The notes: generated from the sequence alone by a model not told the origin. A DNA stretch of 64,000 nucleotides from Clostridia bacterium (GCA_018648645.1 JABGQS010000014.1:1-64000); one strand, 5' to 3'. Positions 8,234 to 18,506 are shown, numbered from the stretch's first letter. Made by a program: numbers and translations.

Positions 8234-8913
8234 TCTTTATCATGCGTCAACCCACTATCGCCCAAAATCGGAATCTTATCACCCAAATACGTTGGGTCGG
8301 GACGGCTCACGTTCACGAAGAAGAAGTCTTTCACGCGAGCTAGGCTTTCGCGCAGGGCGTCGTAGCCTGCGTTTCGGTATCTGCGCGGGTCAGAGTTTAC
8401 GCCGCTGGCGTTAAGCCCAAGGCTTTGTGCGATGTACACAGCTCTGCTGATATGAAAACGCTGCGTCACGATGATTGTGTCGGTGACGCAGAAAACTTCT
8501 TTTGCGCGAACCAAACTCTCATATGTAGAAAACCCGGCGTGGTCGAGGAAAATGTCTTCCTTGGGCACGCCTTTGCTTATCGCGTAGTTCATCATGGCGT
8601 TCACTTCGTCGTACTCGGTTTGCCCGTGGTCGCCGCTGAAAAGGATTGCAGCCGCTTTGCCCGCTTTGTATATCGCGATGGCATAATCGACACGGTCGAG
8701 AAGCACGGGAGAAAGGCGCTCGTTGGAGTATACTTTTGCGCCAAGCACAAGCACGCACTGTGCGGGCTCTAGGGTTTCAATATCGCTGATGTCGTAGATG
8801 TCTCTGCCTGCGCTGCCAATCACTACGGCGTTGATGATGACGAAAACGAGTGCAACAACTAAAAAAAGCGCCATCATAAAAATTAGACTAATGCGCAAAT
8901 ATCTCTTTAACAT
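8230..8913 (-). CDS. YdcF/SanA/ElyC-family membrane protein (DUF218)
   Basis: 227 residues with one N-terminal membrane anchor (about 8-30) and a DUF218 domain. Markers are CVLVLGAKVYSNERLSPVL, AAILFSGDHGQTEYDE, a segment ending FLDHAGFSTYES, and IIVTQRFHISRAVYIA. SanA and ElyC members affect envelope integrity; the catalytic activity is not established. The start ATG8913 is chosen because AGGA lies 7 bp ahead of it. An in-frame ATG 30 bp upstream has no ribosome site. Confidence 0.82.
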   Translation of the reverse strand: MLKRYLRISLIFMMALFLVVALVFVIINAVVIGSAGRDIYDISDIETLEPAQCVLVLGAKVYSNERLSPVLLDRVDYAIAIYKAGKAAAILFSGDHGQTEYDEVNAMMNYAISKGVPKEDIFLDHAGFSTYESLVRAKEVFCVTDTIIVTQRFHISRAVYIAQSLGLNASGVNSDPRRYRNAGYDALRESLARVKDFFFVNVSRPDPTYLGDKIPILGDSGLTHDKD

Positions 8914-9028
8914 ATTGATTCCTGCAACTTTCTCCACCGACATTTATGATACTTTAATTTGGGCATAATTGCAAGATTCATATTACGGGGATGCCTCTTC
9001 GGTACGCAAATAACGTAAAAACCGAGCA

Positions 9029-9057
9029 TTGGTTATTATTTAATTAAATGGTATGAT
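9029..9057 (+). promoter_or_regulatory. candidate promoter of the C_GCAxxG gene
   Basis: TTGGTT, 17-bp spacer, TATGAT (9052-9057). Confidence 0.5.
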
Positions 9058-9105
9058 ACGTATATGCACAAAAGAGTTAATAATCTTAAGGAGATGGGGA
9101 GAACT

Positions 9106-9549
9106 ATGACAGAGAAGGACAAGAAAATACAAGAAGCAGCTGAAATGTTTTTATCGGGTTATAACTGTGCGCAAGCAACTGCCGCGCCTTTTGCCGATTT
9201 GGTGGGCATGGACAGCAAAACGATGATAAAGGCCAGCGCGGCGTTTGGCGGCGGTGTATCAAAGCTGCGCGAAGTGTGCGGCGTTGTCAGCGGAATGATG
9301 CTGATATATGGGCTTAGTCAGGATGACAATACCGACTTGTCTAACAAGGAAGTTAAGGGCGAGCTGTATGCAAACGGGCAGGTACTTGTCAAAAAGTTTT
9401 CGGATATGAACGACACGATAAACTGCGGAGAGCTGCTGGACGAGTTCGAGAAGAATCCGCCATCGCAGGAGCGTTACAAAGCCAAGCCCTGTTTAAAGCT
9501 GGTCGAGGACGGCGCAGGTATTCTTTGTGACTATTTTGGTATTGAATAG
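9106..9549 (+). CDS. C_GCAxxG_C_C-family redox protein
   Basis: 147 residues with the family pattern: C in GYNCAQATAA, then the AFGGGVSKLREVCGVVSGM block, CGELL and the late Cys of KPCLKLVEDG. The family is split between anaerobe proteins thought to use the conserved cysteines for redox chemistry or metal binding; no reaction is proven. ATG9106 gives MTEKDKK, the usual family start, with GGGGAGA before it; an earlier in-frame ATG lies inside the ribosome-site region. Confidence 0.8.
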   Translation: MTEKDKKIQEAAEMFLSGYNCAQATAAPFADLVGMDSKTMIKASAAFGGGVSKLREVCGVVSGMMLIYGLSQDDNTDLSNKEVKGELYANGQVLVKKFSDMNDTINCGELLDEFEKNPPSQERYKAKPCLKLVEDGAGILCDYFGIE

Positions 9550-9562
9550 ACAGAAAACGAAT

Positions 9563-9640
9563 AACTACTCGCCGGTAAATTACTCAGCGGGCAAACTACT
9601 CAGCGGATAAATTACTCAGCGAGTAAGCTACTCTTCGATA
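9563..9640. repeat. 16-bp tandem repeat at the 3' end of the CobW gene
   Basis: Five imperfect copies of a 16-bp unit close to ATTACTCAGCGGGTAA run up to and into the last codons of the CobW-like gene (minus stop at 9628). The last copy, GCTACTCTTCGATATA, is the coding end itself, so the array seems to have grown from the gene's 3' end. Confidence 0.75.
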
Positions 9641-10572
9641 TAGTTTGGCTGCTCGCCGAAAAGCTGCTGCCAAAGTTTCGTTACGGTATCGTCAAACTCA
9701 GTCCCGTTTTTGCCGATGATGACGATGCCTTGTTTTGAAATTAGCTCGTCGTCAATATCTGCGACGGGTTTAAAACGGTAATCATCGTCAACAATATCAA
9801 TGTGTATCCAGCCTTCGTCGGTATTGACAAAGCCTTTTATACGCAAGGCAAAGTTTTTCAAACCGCGCGCAAATGTTTCAATGTCAGTTTTGCTGTACTT
9901 TTTACTGAGCTTGATGGTATACGTCGCAGTCCGGTTTTGTGGTGTGTTGTACGAATCACTGTCAAAACCGCTGTTTTTCAGGTGTTCGCCCAGCAGCGAA
10001 ATGGGCACATCTGCCTGCACAGCCTCAATCACAAATGCGCCGGGATTAAGTTTATTGACGCGCTGTCTGATTTGCGCGATTTTCTCTGCGCCCGCCAAGT
10101 CGGTTTTGTTCAATATGACAAAGCTGCTCGAAATGATTTGGTTGGTCAGCTGGGGGAGCATATCGACATAGCGCAAGAATATTGAGCTGTCCACCATGCA
10201 AATGCTGCCTTTATAGTCGTAACCGCGCTCCATAAGGTGATCCAGCTCGGTCAAAATACTGTTTATGGAAGAAGGGTCGGCAAGCCCCGAGTTTTCGATG
10301 ACGAGCACGTCGATGTCTTGTTTTTGCAGCGATATTAGCGTTTTGAGGAAGTTGGCTTTGATGCAGCTGCAAAAGATTGAGCCGTTGTTGACCTCGACAT
10401 ATTCTATGCCGTCTTTGCGCAGCGTTGTGCCGTCCACGCCGATTACGCCGAACTCGTTGACCAGCACGCCGAGCCTCTCGCCCGAAAAGTCGGCTAGAAC
10501 ACGCTTTAGAAAAGTCGTTTTACCGGAGCCCAAAAACCCCGAAATGATGTACAGCTTTATCTTGTTTCTCAT
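9628..10572 (-). CDS. CobW/YjiA-family G3E GTPase
   Basis: 314 residues. Walker A is GFLGSGKTTFLKR at about 10-22. The metal motif, normally CxCC, appears as FCSCIK near residue 66. Walker B-like VLVIENSGLADPSSI and the guanine-specificity NKTD near 155 follow. The C-terminal CobW domain starts at about 215. G3E GTPases insert or deliver metals (zinc, cobalt, nickel); the metal here is not fixed by sequence. It is divergent from the purine operon and shares a 254-bp intergenic region with it. Start ATG10572 after GGGAGCGG. Confidence 0.85.
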   Translation of the reverse strand: MRNKIKLYIISGFLGSGKTTFLKRVLADFSGERLGVLVNEFGVIGVDGTTLRKDGIEYVEVNNGSIFCSCIKANFLKTLISLQKQDIDVLVIENSGLADPSSINSILTELDHLMERGYDYKGSICMVDSSIFLRYVDMLPQLTNQIISSSFVILNKTDLAGAEKIAQIRQRVNKLNPGAFVIEAVQADVPISLLGEHLKNSGFDSDSYNTPQNRTATYTIKLSKKYSKTDIETFARGLKNFALRIKGFVNTDEGWIHIDIVDDDYRFKPVADIDDELISKQGIVIIGKNGTEFDDTVTKLWQQLFGEQPNYIEE

Positions 10573-10752
10573 ATGCCGCTCCCGTCAATTTCAATTAATA
10601 TATTTATGATACCACAACGCGCAAAAAAACAATGTAAATATCAGCATAAAATTTGTACATATTTGCTTATTGTGATAAATTATTAGTGCGCGTACAACAA
10701 AAGTTGCAATAGCCGGAAAGCGATAATTTGCGACCAAAAATAAATTTAGATG

Positions 10753-10781
10753 TTTAAAAAGTTTTTGGAATGTGTTAATAT
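10753..10781 (+). promoter_or_regulatory. candidate promoter of the purine-degradation operon
   Basis: TTTAAA, a 17-bp spacer and TAATAT with a TG-n extended -10 lie 46 bp before ygeY. A second TTGTGATAAATT stretch at 10670-10681 resembles the extended -10 ahead of the DauR-like regulator gene. Confidence 0.45.
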
Positions 10782-10826
10782 ATACATAGTTAAAAAGTAA
10801 TTTTATATAATTTGTGAGGAGACGGT

Positions 10827-12023
10827 ATGCAACCAAACATAATTGACCAAAAAGCAAACGAATACTTGCCGCAAATGACGAAGTTCCTGCGCGATTTAAT
10901 CGCCATTCCGGGAGAGAGCGCAAACGAGAAAGAAACAGTAAAACGCATCAAACAAGAGATGGAAAGCCTTGAATTTGATAAAATCGAAGTGGACGACATG
11001 GGCAACATCTTGGGCTACATGGGCGAGGGGGAAAAAATCATCGCGTACGACGCGCATATCGACACCGTTGGCGTCGGCAACCTCGAGAACTGGGATTTTG
11101 ACCCGTATATCGGGTACGAGAACGAAACCGAAATCGGCGGCAGGGGCGCAAGTGACCAGCTTGGCGGCATCGTCAGCGCGGTATACGGCGCGAGAATAAT
11201 GAAAGAGATGGGATTGCTGGCGGGATACACCGTGCTGGTAACCGGCACAGTGCAGGAAGAAGACTGCGACGGACTTTGCTGGCAGTATATAATCGCTGAG
11301 GGCAAAATAGAGCCGGAGTTTGTTGTTATCACCGAACCGACGGACGGCAGGATACACAGAGGACAGCGAGGGCGTATGGAAATCCGCGTTGACGTTTCGG
11401 GGATTTCGTGCCACGGCAGCGCGCCCGAACGCGGCGACAACGCGATATACAAGATGGCGGAAATCATCACTGAGGTAAAGGAGCTGAACGAGCGGCTGAA
11501 GGATGACGAGTTTCTCGGCAAGGGCACGCTCGCTGTGTCAGAAGTTTTCTTTACGTCGCCAAGCAGATGCGCGGTGGCGGACAGCTGCGCGATATCAATC
11601 GACAGGAGACTGACAGCAGGCGAAACGTACGAGATGGCGCTGGAGGAGATTAGATCGCTTTCCGCAGTTAAAAAATATGACGCGGCAGTGTGCATGTACA
11701 AGTATGACAGACCGTCCTACACCGATTTGGTGTACCCGACCGACTGCTATTTCCCGACATGGGTGATAAAAGAGGACCACGATGCCACACAGGCGATGGT
11801 GGACGCGTTTACAGCGCTGTACGGCGAGCCAGTAGTGGACAAATGGACGTTCTCGACAAACGGCGTGTCCATCATGGGCAGATATAATATACCGTGCATT
11901 GGCTTTGGACCGGGCAAGGAAAACCAAGCACACGCGCCGAATGAGATGACATATAAAGCAGACCTTGTGCGCTGCGCGGTCGTATACGCGGCGCTGCCGA
12001 CAAGTTACGCAAAACGAATATAA
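10827..12023 (+). CDS. ygeY: YgeY-family M20 metallohydrolase
   Basis: 398 residues, the usual YgeY length. M20 zinc ligands and catalytic residues are visible: [10 protein letters not shown] near 72-81, [10 protein letters not shown] near 108, VQEEDCDG near 146, the EPTDGR motif, and a late His in NQAHAPNE. The family is annotated as selenium-metabolism-linked hydrolases. In E. coli and gut Firmicutes it belongs to the anaerobic urate/purine gene set, where it is thought to cleave an acyclic ring-opened intermediate. First gene of an eight-gene operon; GAGGAGACGGT precedes the ATG. Confidence 0.92.
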   Translation: MQPNIIDQKANEYLPQMTKFLRDLIAIPGESANEKETVKRIKQEMESLEFDKIEVDDMGNILGYMGEGEKIIAYDAHIDTVGVGNLENWDFDPYIGYENETEIGGRGASDQLGGIVSAVYGARIMKEMGLLAGYTVLVTGTVQEEDCDGLCWQYIIAEGKIEPEFVVITEPTDGRIHRGQRGRMEIRVDVSGISCHGSAPERGDNAIYKMAEIITEVKELNERLKDDEFLGKGTLAVSEVFFTSPSRCAVADSCAISIDRRLTAGETYEMALEEIRSLSAVKKYDAAVCMYKYDRPSYTDLVYPTDCYFPTWVIKEDHDATQAMVDAFTALYGEPVVDKWTFSTNGVSIMGRYNIPCIGFGPGKENQAHAPNEMTYKADLVRCAVVYAALPTSYAKRI

Positions 12024-12035
12024 AGGGAGAGTTAA

Positions 12036-13229
12036 ATGAAAGATATCAAAACCATCATCAATGAGATAAGTAAGCTGAACTTAGCAAATATGTATAACGA
12101 TGATTTTCTGCTCACATGGGAGAAAAGCGACGACGAATTAAGCGGTGTATTCGCCGTCGCAAACGCGCTTCGCGGTATGAGAGAAAGCAATATATCGCCA
12201 AAGATATTTGTCAGCGGGCTTGCTGTTTCGCTGTTTCGCGATAACTCGACGCGAACACGATTCAGCTTTGCAAGCGCTTGCAACATGCTTGGGCTGACCG
12301 TGCAGGATTTGGACGAAGGCAAATCGCAGATTGCGCACGGCGAGACTGTGAGGGAAACCGCTAACATGGTCTCGTTTATGGCGGACGTTATCGGCATTCG
12401 TGATGACATGTATATCGGCAAAGGCAACGCGTATATGAAAGAAGTGTCGCGCTCTGTTTTGGACGGATATAACGACGGTATTCTCGAGCAGCGACCGACG
12501 CTGGTTAACTTGCAGTGTGATATCGACCATCCAACGCAGTCGATGGCGGACATGGCGCATATCATAGATCACTTTGGCGGTGTGGAAAACCTCAAAGGCA
12601 AGAAAATCGCAATGTCGTGGGCGCATTCGCCGTCGTACGGTAAACCGCTTTCCGTACCGCAGGGTATCGTTGGGCTGATGACGCGCTTTGGTATGGACGT
12701 ATCGCTCGCGCATCCACAAGGCTATGAGATTATGTCGCACGTTGAAGACGTAGCGGCAAAAAATGCAGTGGAATCGGGTGGAAGCTTCATTAGAACCAAC
12801 AGCATGAAAGAGGCGTTTGAAGGTGCAGACATCGTTTATCCAAAAAGCTGGGCGCCGTACGCCGCGATGGAAGAAAGGACACAGCTTTACGGCAACGGCG
12901 ACACTCACGGAATACACAGGCTGGAGAAGCAGATGTTAAAGCACAACGAGCAACACACCGACTGGGAGTGCACAGAACAGATGATGGCTTTGACGAAGGA
13001 CAAGAGCGCGCTGTACATGCACTGTCTGCCCGCCGATATAACCGGCGTTTCTTGCGAGATGGGCGAGGTTAGCGCAAGTGTGTTTGACAGATATCGCGTG
13101 CCACTTTATAAAGAGGCCGGATACAAACCGTACATTATCGCTGCGATGATATTTCTAAGCAAAGTGAGGAACCCTTCGCAGTTTTTAAACGAAGCGCTGG
13201 AAAAAAACACGAAGCGCTGGATAGGATAG
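12036..13229 (+). CDS. ygeW: knotted carbamoyltransferase YgeW
   Basis: 397 residues. The carbamoyl-phosphate signature STRTR sits in FRDNSTRTRFSF near residue 69, and the ornithine-carbamoyltransferase-like HCLPADI near 328. DHPTQSMADM matches the family's second carbamoyl-binding block. YgeW is one of the knotted transcarbamylases of the anaerobic purine pathway. It is believed to run towards carbamoyl phosphate from a ureido intermediate, feeding the carbamate kinase encoded next. It lies 13 bp after ygeY with AAAGGGAGAG as ribosome site. Confidence 0.93.
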   Translation: MKDIKTIINEISKLNLANMYNDDFLLTWEKSDDELSGVFAVANALRGMRESNISPKIFVSGLAVSLFRDNSTRTRFSFASACNMLGLTVQDLDEGKSQIAHGETVRETANMVSFMADVIGIRDDMYIGKGNAYMKEVSRSVLDGYNDGILEQRPTLVNLQCDIDHPTQSMADMAHIIDHFGGVENLKGKKIAMSWAHSPSYGKPLSVPQGIVGLMTRFGMDVSLAHPQGYEIMSHVEDVAAKNAVESGGSFIRTNSMKEAFEGADIVYPKSWAPYAAMEERTQLYGNGDTHGIHRLEKQMLKHNEQHTDWECTEQMMALTKDKSALYMHCLPADITGVSCEMGEVSASVFDRYRVPLYKEAGYKPYIIAAMIFLSKVRNPSQFLNEALEKNTKRWIG

Positions 13230-13233
13230 CATC

Positions 13234-14160
13234 ATGAGCAGGATTGTGATTGCTCTTGGGGGCAACGCGCTTGGCGCAAATCTTTCTGACCAGATGAAAG
13301 CTGTGCGCAAAACGAGCAGGAAAATTGCAGAGCTGATAAAAGACGGTCACGAGGTAGTGCTGACGCACGGCAACGGTCCGCAGGTTGGGCTTATGCTAGA
13401 CTGCTTTGACAGCTATAAGGTGAACCACGACATCGACGCATTCACGATGTCCGTTTGTGTTAGCATCACGCAAGGCTATATAGGCTACGACCTGCAAAAC
13501 TTTATGCGCGAGGCGCTGCTTGACATCGGGCTAAGTATCCCCGTGTCTACCGTAATCACGCAGGTAATCGTCGACAAAGACGATCCGGCATTCAGCAATC
13601 CGACTAAGCCAATTGGGCTTTTTCTAAACGAAGCGCAGGCGCAGGTCGCCAGAGCAAAGGGCGAGGATATCGTTAAAATTGACAAGCGTGGATATCGGCA
13701 GGTGGTTGCGTCACCTATGCCGCAGCACATTGTAGAGAGCGCGACAATTAAAACGCTGCTGGATGCAGGGCAGCTCGTAATAGCGTGCGGCGGCGGCGGA
13801 ATACCTGTTATAGAGCAGGGCAATCATCTCAAGGGCGTGCAGGCTGTTATCGACAAAGATTTTAGCAGCGCAAAGTTGGCTAAATTGATACATGCAGACT
13901 ATTTTGTTATACTGACAGCAGTGGAAAAAGTGTACATTGACTTTTGTACGCCTGAGCAGAGCGCAATCGATACGATGACGTGTAAGCAGGCGCAGGAGCA
14001 TATCGAAAACGGTCATTTCGGCAAAGGTTCGATGCTTCCAAAAGTGCAGGCGGCGATGCAGGTTGTAAAGCAAACGCCAAGCTGCACAGCGCTGATCACA
14101 TCGCTGGAAGGGCTGCTCGATGGATTGGACGGAATGACTGGGACACGAATCACACCATAA
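13234..14160 (+). CDS. yqeA: carbamate kinase (YqeA/ArcC-type)
   Basis: 308 residues with IVIALGGNALG at the N-terminus, THGNGPQVGLM near 45, a segment ending IACGGGGIPV near 185, and HFGKGSMLPKVQAA near 260, all amino-acid-kinase marks. It makes ATP from carbamoyl phosphate and ADP, releasing ammonia and CO2. In this operon it is the substrate-level phosphorylation step fed by YgeW. It starts 5 bp after the ygeW stop, so translational coupling is likely. Confidence 0.94.
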   Translation: MSRIVIALGGNALGANLSDQMKAVRKTSRKIAELIKDGHEVVLTHGNGPQVGLMLDCFDSYKVNHDIDAFTMSVCVSITQGYIGYDLQNFMREALLDIGLSIPVSTVITQVIVDKDDPAFSNPTKPIGLFLNEAQAQVARAKGEDIVKIDKRGYRQVVASPMPQHIVESATIKTLLDAGQLVIACGGGGIPVIEQGNHLKGVQAVIDKDFSSAKLAKLIHADYFVILTAVEKVYIDFCTPEQSAIDTMTCKQAQEHIENGHFGKGSMLPKVQAAMQVVKQTPSCTALITSLEGLLDGLDGMTGTRITP

Positions 14161-14175
14161 AACACGAGGTGCGCT

Positions 14176-15504
14176 ATGACACATTTGATTGGCAACGGCA
14201 TATTGATTACGAGAAACGCGGAGCTGCCGCTGATTGGTGACGGCTGCGTTGCGATTGAAGGCAACACGATTGTCGATTTTGGCACGAGCGCTGATATGAA
14301 ACGCAAATACGAATCTGCCGCATTTGACGACGTGTACGGCAGCTTGATTATGCCGGGGCTTATCAACACACACGGGCATATTTACAGCGCGCTGGCACGG
14401 GGCATGAGCCTTTCGGGCGGCAAGGTGTCAAAAAACTTTACACAGATACTAGAGAACCTTTGGTGGCGTGTAGACAGAGCGCTCGGCATAGAGGAAATCA
14501 AATCGAGTGCGTACACAACATATCTTGATGGCATACGAAACGGCGTGACTACAGTTTTTGACCATCATGCAAGCGCAGGCAAAGTGCAAGGAAGTTTGTT
14601 TACAATTGCAGACGTGGCAAAGGAGATTGGCGTGCGCACGTCGCTGTGCTACGAAGTTTCAGACAGGGATGGGCAGCAAATCAGCGATGCGGGGATAGCC
14701 GAGAACGCAGACTTTATCGACTACGCAAAAGCACAAAACAGCAATATGCTAAAAGCCATGTTCGGGCTGCACGCGTCCTTCACGCTGTCGGACGAAACGC
14801 TGACTAAATGTGCTGATGCGGCAGGAGACACCGGCTTTCATGTACACGTTGCAGAAGGCATAGATGACTTGAATGACTGCATTGCCAAACACGGCAAACG
14901 CGTTGTACAGCGGCTAAATGATTTCGGAATCATAGGAAACAACACTTTGTCGGTGCATTGCATACACATTGACGAAGCTGAAAAAGACATATTGAAACAA
15001 AACGACTGCATTGTAGTGCACAACCCCGAGTCCAATATGGGCAACGCGGTTGGATGCAGTGATGTACTGGGTATGATGGACAAAGGCATATTGGTTGGTC
15101 TTGGAACAGACGGATTCACTACGGACATGCTGGAGTCGCTAAAGGTCGCCAACTTGATACACAAGCATCAACAGGGCGACCCGAGCGTAGGTTGGGCACA
15201 GGCGCCGCAAATGCTGTTTGAGAAAAACGCGAAGATATGCGCAAGATTTTTTGACAAGCCGCTTGGCATCATTGATCGCGGAGCGCTTGCCGATATTATT
15301 ATTATAGACTACAACGCACCTACGCCGATTACGCAGGATAACATTGACGCTCACATGCTGTTCGGGCTGATGGGACGAAGTGTGACAAGTACGATGATAA
15401 ACGGCAAGTATGTGATGAGAAACAGAGATATTATCGACGTGGACGAGAGTAAGATATACGCAGACAGCAGGCAGGTCGCAAAAGAGTTTTGGGACAAAGT
15501 GTAG
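14176..15504 (+). CDS. ssnA: SsnA-type amidohydrolase
   Basis: 442 residues of the metal-dependent amidohydrolase superfamily. First metal motif is NTHGHIYSALARGM near residue 63 (HxH). The FGLHASFTLSD block lies near 197, LSVHCIHIDE near 260, and the late Asp in GLGTDGFTTDML near 315. SsnA is annotated as a putative aminohydrolase of the selenium-linked purine cluster, and probably deaminates or opens an aminopurine or ring-opened intermediate. It lies between carbamate kinase and ygfK, in an order resembling the E. coli set. Confidence 0.92.
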   Translation: MTHLIGNGILITRNAELPLIGDGCVAIEGNTIVDFGTSADMKRKYESAAFDDVYGSLIMPGLINTHGHIYSALARGMSLSGGKVSKNFTQILENLWWRVDRALGIEEIKSSAYTTYLDGIRNGVTTVFDHHASAGKVQGSLFTIADVAKEIGVRTSLCYEVSDRDGQQISDAGIAENADFIDYAKAQNSNMLKAMFGLHASFTLSDETLTKCADAAGDTGFHVHVAEGIDDLNDCIAKHGKRVVQRLNDFGIIGNNTLSVHCIHIDEAEKDILKQNDCIVVHNPESNMGNAVGCSDVLGMMDKGILVGLGTDGFTTDMLESLKVANLIHKHQQGDPSVGWAQAPQMLFEKNAKICARFFDKPLGIIDRGALADIIIIDYNAPTPITQDNIDAHMLFGLMGRSVTSTMINGKYVMRNRDIIDVDESKIYADSRQVAKEFWDKV

Positions 15505-15516
15505 AAGGAGCAGACA

Positions 15517-18498
15517 TTGAGCGAGAAGATGACGCCAATTCCGTTTGACAAGCTGATCAAATGGATGATAAGTGAATACAAAACAAGCAGCAGCGTTTTT
15601 GGTATCGACAAAGGCAAGTTCTGCGAAGGCCAGAATGCGGGCGAGATGTTTGGCAGCGCGCTCGGCAGCTTTCTTGGACCTGCCGCCGGGCCGAACACGC
15701 AGCTTGCACAAAACCTCGTTGCGGCGTATGTGTCGGGTTTTCGTTTCATGGAATTGAAAACCGTGCAGACGCTGGATGGGGAGGATTTAGCGGCGCTGAT
15801 ACCGCGCCCGTGCATCAACGCAATGGACGAAGGGTATAACGTCGAGTGGTCGACAGAGCTGACGGTCAGTGGGGCGTATGAAGAGTACGTAAAAGGCTGG
15901 TTTGCGGTGCACATCGCTGCTAAAGAGTTTGGACTGAGCGAGCAGTGCGACGCGATATTCAATATGAGTGTTGGTTACGACTATGAGGGGATTACCTCAC
16001 CCAAAATCGACACGTTTATAAACGAAATGAAGGATGCATCGGGCACGGATATATTTGAGCATTGTAGAACGTATTTGGTGGACAACATTGGTTTGTTCGA
16101 AAACGTCACAGTACAAGATGTTAAGCACATATCGCCGAGCATTTCCGCATCTATTACTTTATCCACATTGCATGGATGTCCGCCGCTCGAAATCGAAAAG
16201 CTTGCTGACTACTTCTTGAGCGTTAAAGGGCTGCACACGTTTGTGAAAGTCAACCCGACACTGCTCGGTTACGACTTTGTGAGGGACACGCTCGATAAAA
16301 TGGGCTACAATTATATCGCTTTTGACCATCAGCATTTTGACCAGGACTTGAAACCGGATGACGCGGAAGCATTGATAGAGCGCTTGCAGACAACAGCGTC
16401 AAAAAGCAATCTCGAGTTTGGGGTGAAGGTGTCTAACACGTTCCCTGTACAGATAAAAAATGACGAGCTGCCGGGAGAGCACATGTACATGTCGGGCAGA
16501 GCGTTGTATGTGCTATCAGTCAACGTTGCTAAAATGCTTTCTGAGCGATTTGACGGGAAGCTGGCGATATCGTACTCGGGCGGAGCAGATTTCTTTAATG
16601 TAGAGAGGTTGCTTGCTGTAGGCATTAAACCCGTTACGGTTGCAACGACGATATTAAAGCCGGGTGGATATGCCAGAGCCAAGCAGATGTGTGAAACCGT
16701 AAGCGGTATAAAAACGCCAAAGGATATAGACGTATCAGGGCTTGCCAAGCTGGCACAAGATGCCTTGAGCGATAAACACCTAAATAAAGAATACCGCGCT
16801 GCGGACTCAAGAAAGACAGAAAGCAAGCTTAGTTTGTATGATTGTTATAAAGCCCCGTGCGCAGACGGCGGATGCCCTATAGGTCAGCAGATACCAGAGT
16901 ATTTGAATATGGTGGAGCAAGGCAAGTATAAGCAGGCGCTGAGGATTATCACGATTGACAACCCGCTGCCGAGTATCCTTGGCGAGATTTGCGACCACGT
17001 TTGTCAAGACAAATGCACGCGGCTCGATTATGACCAGCCGCTGCAGATACGCAGTGCAAAGAAAATGGCTGCGGATAACGCGCAGAATAAGCTAATCGGC
17101 AACACAGAGGAGGCACCGCTAGTCACTGACAAGAAAGCCGTCATCATCGGCGCAGGACCTGCCGGCATCGCAGCGGGCGCATTCTTACGCAGAAACGGCG
17201 TTAACGTCACCATCATGGAAAAGCGCGACAGACCGATGGGCATTGTGCAATACATCATCCCGGAGTTTCGTATCAGCAACGAGCTGATTGACCGCGACGT
17301 AAATATGGCGCTTAAAGAGGGTGTACAGATTGAGTACAACTGTGATGAGAACTATGACATTACTAAGCTGAAAGAGAGATACGATTTTGTAATTGTTGCG
17401 ACGGGGGCGTGGAAAGAAGGGTACTGTCCAGTTCAGTCGGGGCAGGAGCATTTGATCGAAGCGCTGGATTTTCTGCTGGAGTCTAAAGCAAAAAAATGTG
17501 CTGTTGACCTCGGGAAGAACGTGGCGGTAATCGGCGGGGGCGATGTTGCGATGGACTGCGCACGCGCCGCTAAAAGAGCGCCGGGCGTACAGAACGTGCA
17601 CATTGTATACAGACGAACGCAAGAGTTTATGCCGGCGGAGCGCGAGGAGATTGCGCTTACATTGGCAGACGGCGTGGAGTTCAAAGAGCTGTTGTCGCCA
17701 TTGACGTGCAGCCGTGATAGTCTTGAAGTCCAGATGATGCAGCTTGGTGAAAAGGACACGGATGGACGCAGGAAGACGCTGCCGACGCAGCAGACGGATG
17801 AACTGCAATACGACACGGTTATCAGTGCAATTGGCGCACGGGTCGATAAATCGTTATTAGAGTCAAACAACATCGACCTTAGTAAACTAAAGGACAACAA
17901 CGAAAGCAACATAGACGGTGTATATATCGCAGGTGACTGCGCAAGAGGCGCGGCGACAATCGTACAAGCGGTTGCGGACAGCAAGACAATCGCTGTTGAT
18001 ATACTCGACAAGTGCGGTATCGCGAATGACTTTATAAAAGCGGATGTGCCGCTGGAGCAGAGCGCTATCAGAGAGCGTAAAGCCGTTTTAGCGGATGCGA
18101 GCGCGGACAAGGACGATTGTGCGCGTTGCCTATCATGTGAGCAGCTTTGCGAGATCTGCTGCGAAGTGTGTCCGAACAGAGCGAACATCAGTATAGTTGT
18201 AAATGGCAAACCGCAAATTGTGCACATCGACGGCATGTGTAACGAATGCGGAAACTGCGAAGTATTCTGTCCGCACACCGGCGACCCTGCGAAGGATAAA
18301 CCGACGCTGTTTTGGGATACGCTGGCATTCGATAACAGTCGAAACAGTGGATGGGTGTATATGTCGGATGATAGGGTGCTCGTTCGAGACGCAGGGGGCG
18401 AGGAGTTTGAAGCGGCAATCGGCGACAAAAGTGTTTCGTCAATGCTGAGTGAAATCATAGAAGAAGTTAAGCGGAGTCGCGATTACATAATTGTTTAA
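15517..18498 (+). CDS. ygfK: YgfK, putative FAD/Fe-S reductase of the purine cluster
   Basis: 993 residues. The N-terminal half (about 1-420) has a dihydroorotate-dehydrogenase-like barrel feel (STLHGCPPLEIEKLA, KVNPTLLGYDFV, SYSGGADFFNV). From about 445 it resembles the glutamate synthase small subunit: Cys-rich CADGGCPIGQQIP, FAD site GAGPAGIAAGAFLRR near 545, NAD(P) site GGGDVAMDCARAAKR near 672. A C-terminal ferredoxin part (about 867-925) has clustered Cys residues. Named putative selenate reductase subunit in E. coli. In the current urate model it supplies electrons for reductive ring attack, and I follow that as inference. TTG start after GAAGGAG. Confidence 0.92.
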   Translation: MSEKMTPIPFDKLIKWMISEYKTSSSVFGIDKGKFCEGQNAGEMFGSALGSFLGPAAGPNTQLAQNLVAAYVSGFRFMELKTVQTLDGEDLAALIPRPCINAMDEGYNVEWSTELTVSGAYEEYVKGWFAVHIAAKEFGLSEQCDAIFNMSVGYDYEGITSPKIDTFINEMKDASGTDIFEHCRTYLVDNIGLFENVTVQDVKHISPSISASITLSTLHGCPPLEIEKLADYFLSVKGLHTFVKVNPTLLGYDFVRDTLDKMGYNYIAFDHQHFDQDLKPDDAEALIERLQTTASKSNLEFGVKVSNTFPVQIKNDELPGEHMYMSGRALYVLSVNVAKMLSERFDGKLAISYSGGADFFNVERLLAVGIKPVTVATTILKPGGYARAKQMCETVSGIKTPKDIDVSGLAKLAQDALSDKHLNKEYRAADSRKTESKLSLYDCYKAPCADGGCPIGQQIPEYLNMVEQGKYKQALRIITIDNPLPSILGEICDHVCQDKCTRLDYDQPLQIRSAKKMAADNAQNKLIGNTEEAPLVTDKKAVIIGAGPAGIAAGAFLRRNGVNVTIMEKRDRPMGIVQYIIPEFRISNELIDRDVNMALKEGVQIEYNCDENYDITKLKERYDFVIVATGAWKEGYCPVQSGQEHLIEALDFLLESKAKKCAVDLGKNVAVIGGGDVAMDCARAAKRAPGVQNVHIVYRRTQEFMPAEREEIALTLADGVEFKELLSPLTCSRDSLEVQMMQLGEKDTDGRRKTLPTQQTDELQYDTVISAIGARVDKSLLESNNIDLSKLKDNNESNIDGVYIAGDCARGAATIVQAVADSKTIAVDILDKCGIANDFIKADVPLEQSAIRERKAVLADASADKDDCARCLSCEQLCEICCEVCPNRANISIVVNGKPQIVHIDGMCNECGNCEVFCPHTGDPAKDKPTLFWDTLAFDNSRNSGWVYMSDDRVLVRDAGGEEFEAAIGDKSVSSMLSEIIEEVKRSRDYIIV

Positions 18499-18506
18499 GG
18501 AGACAT

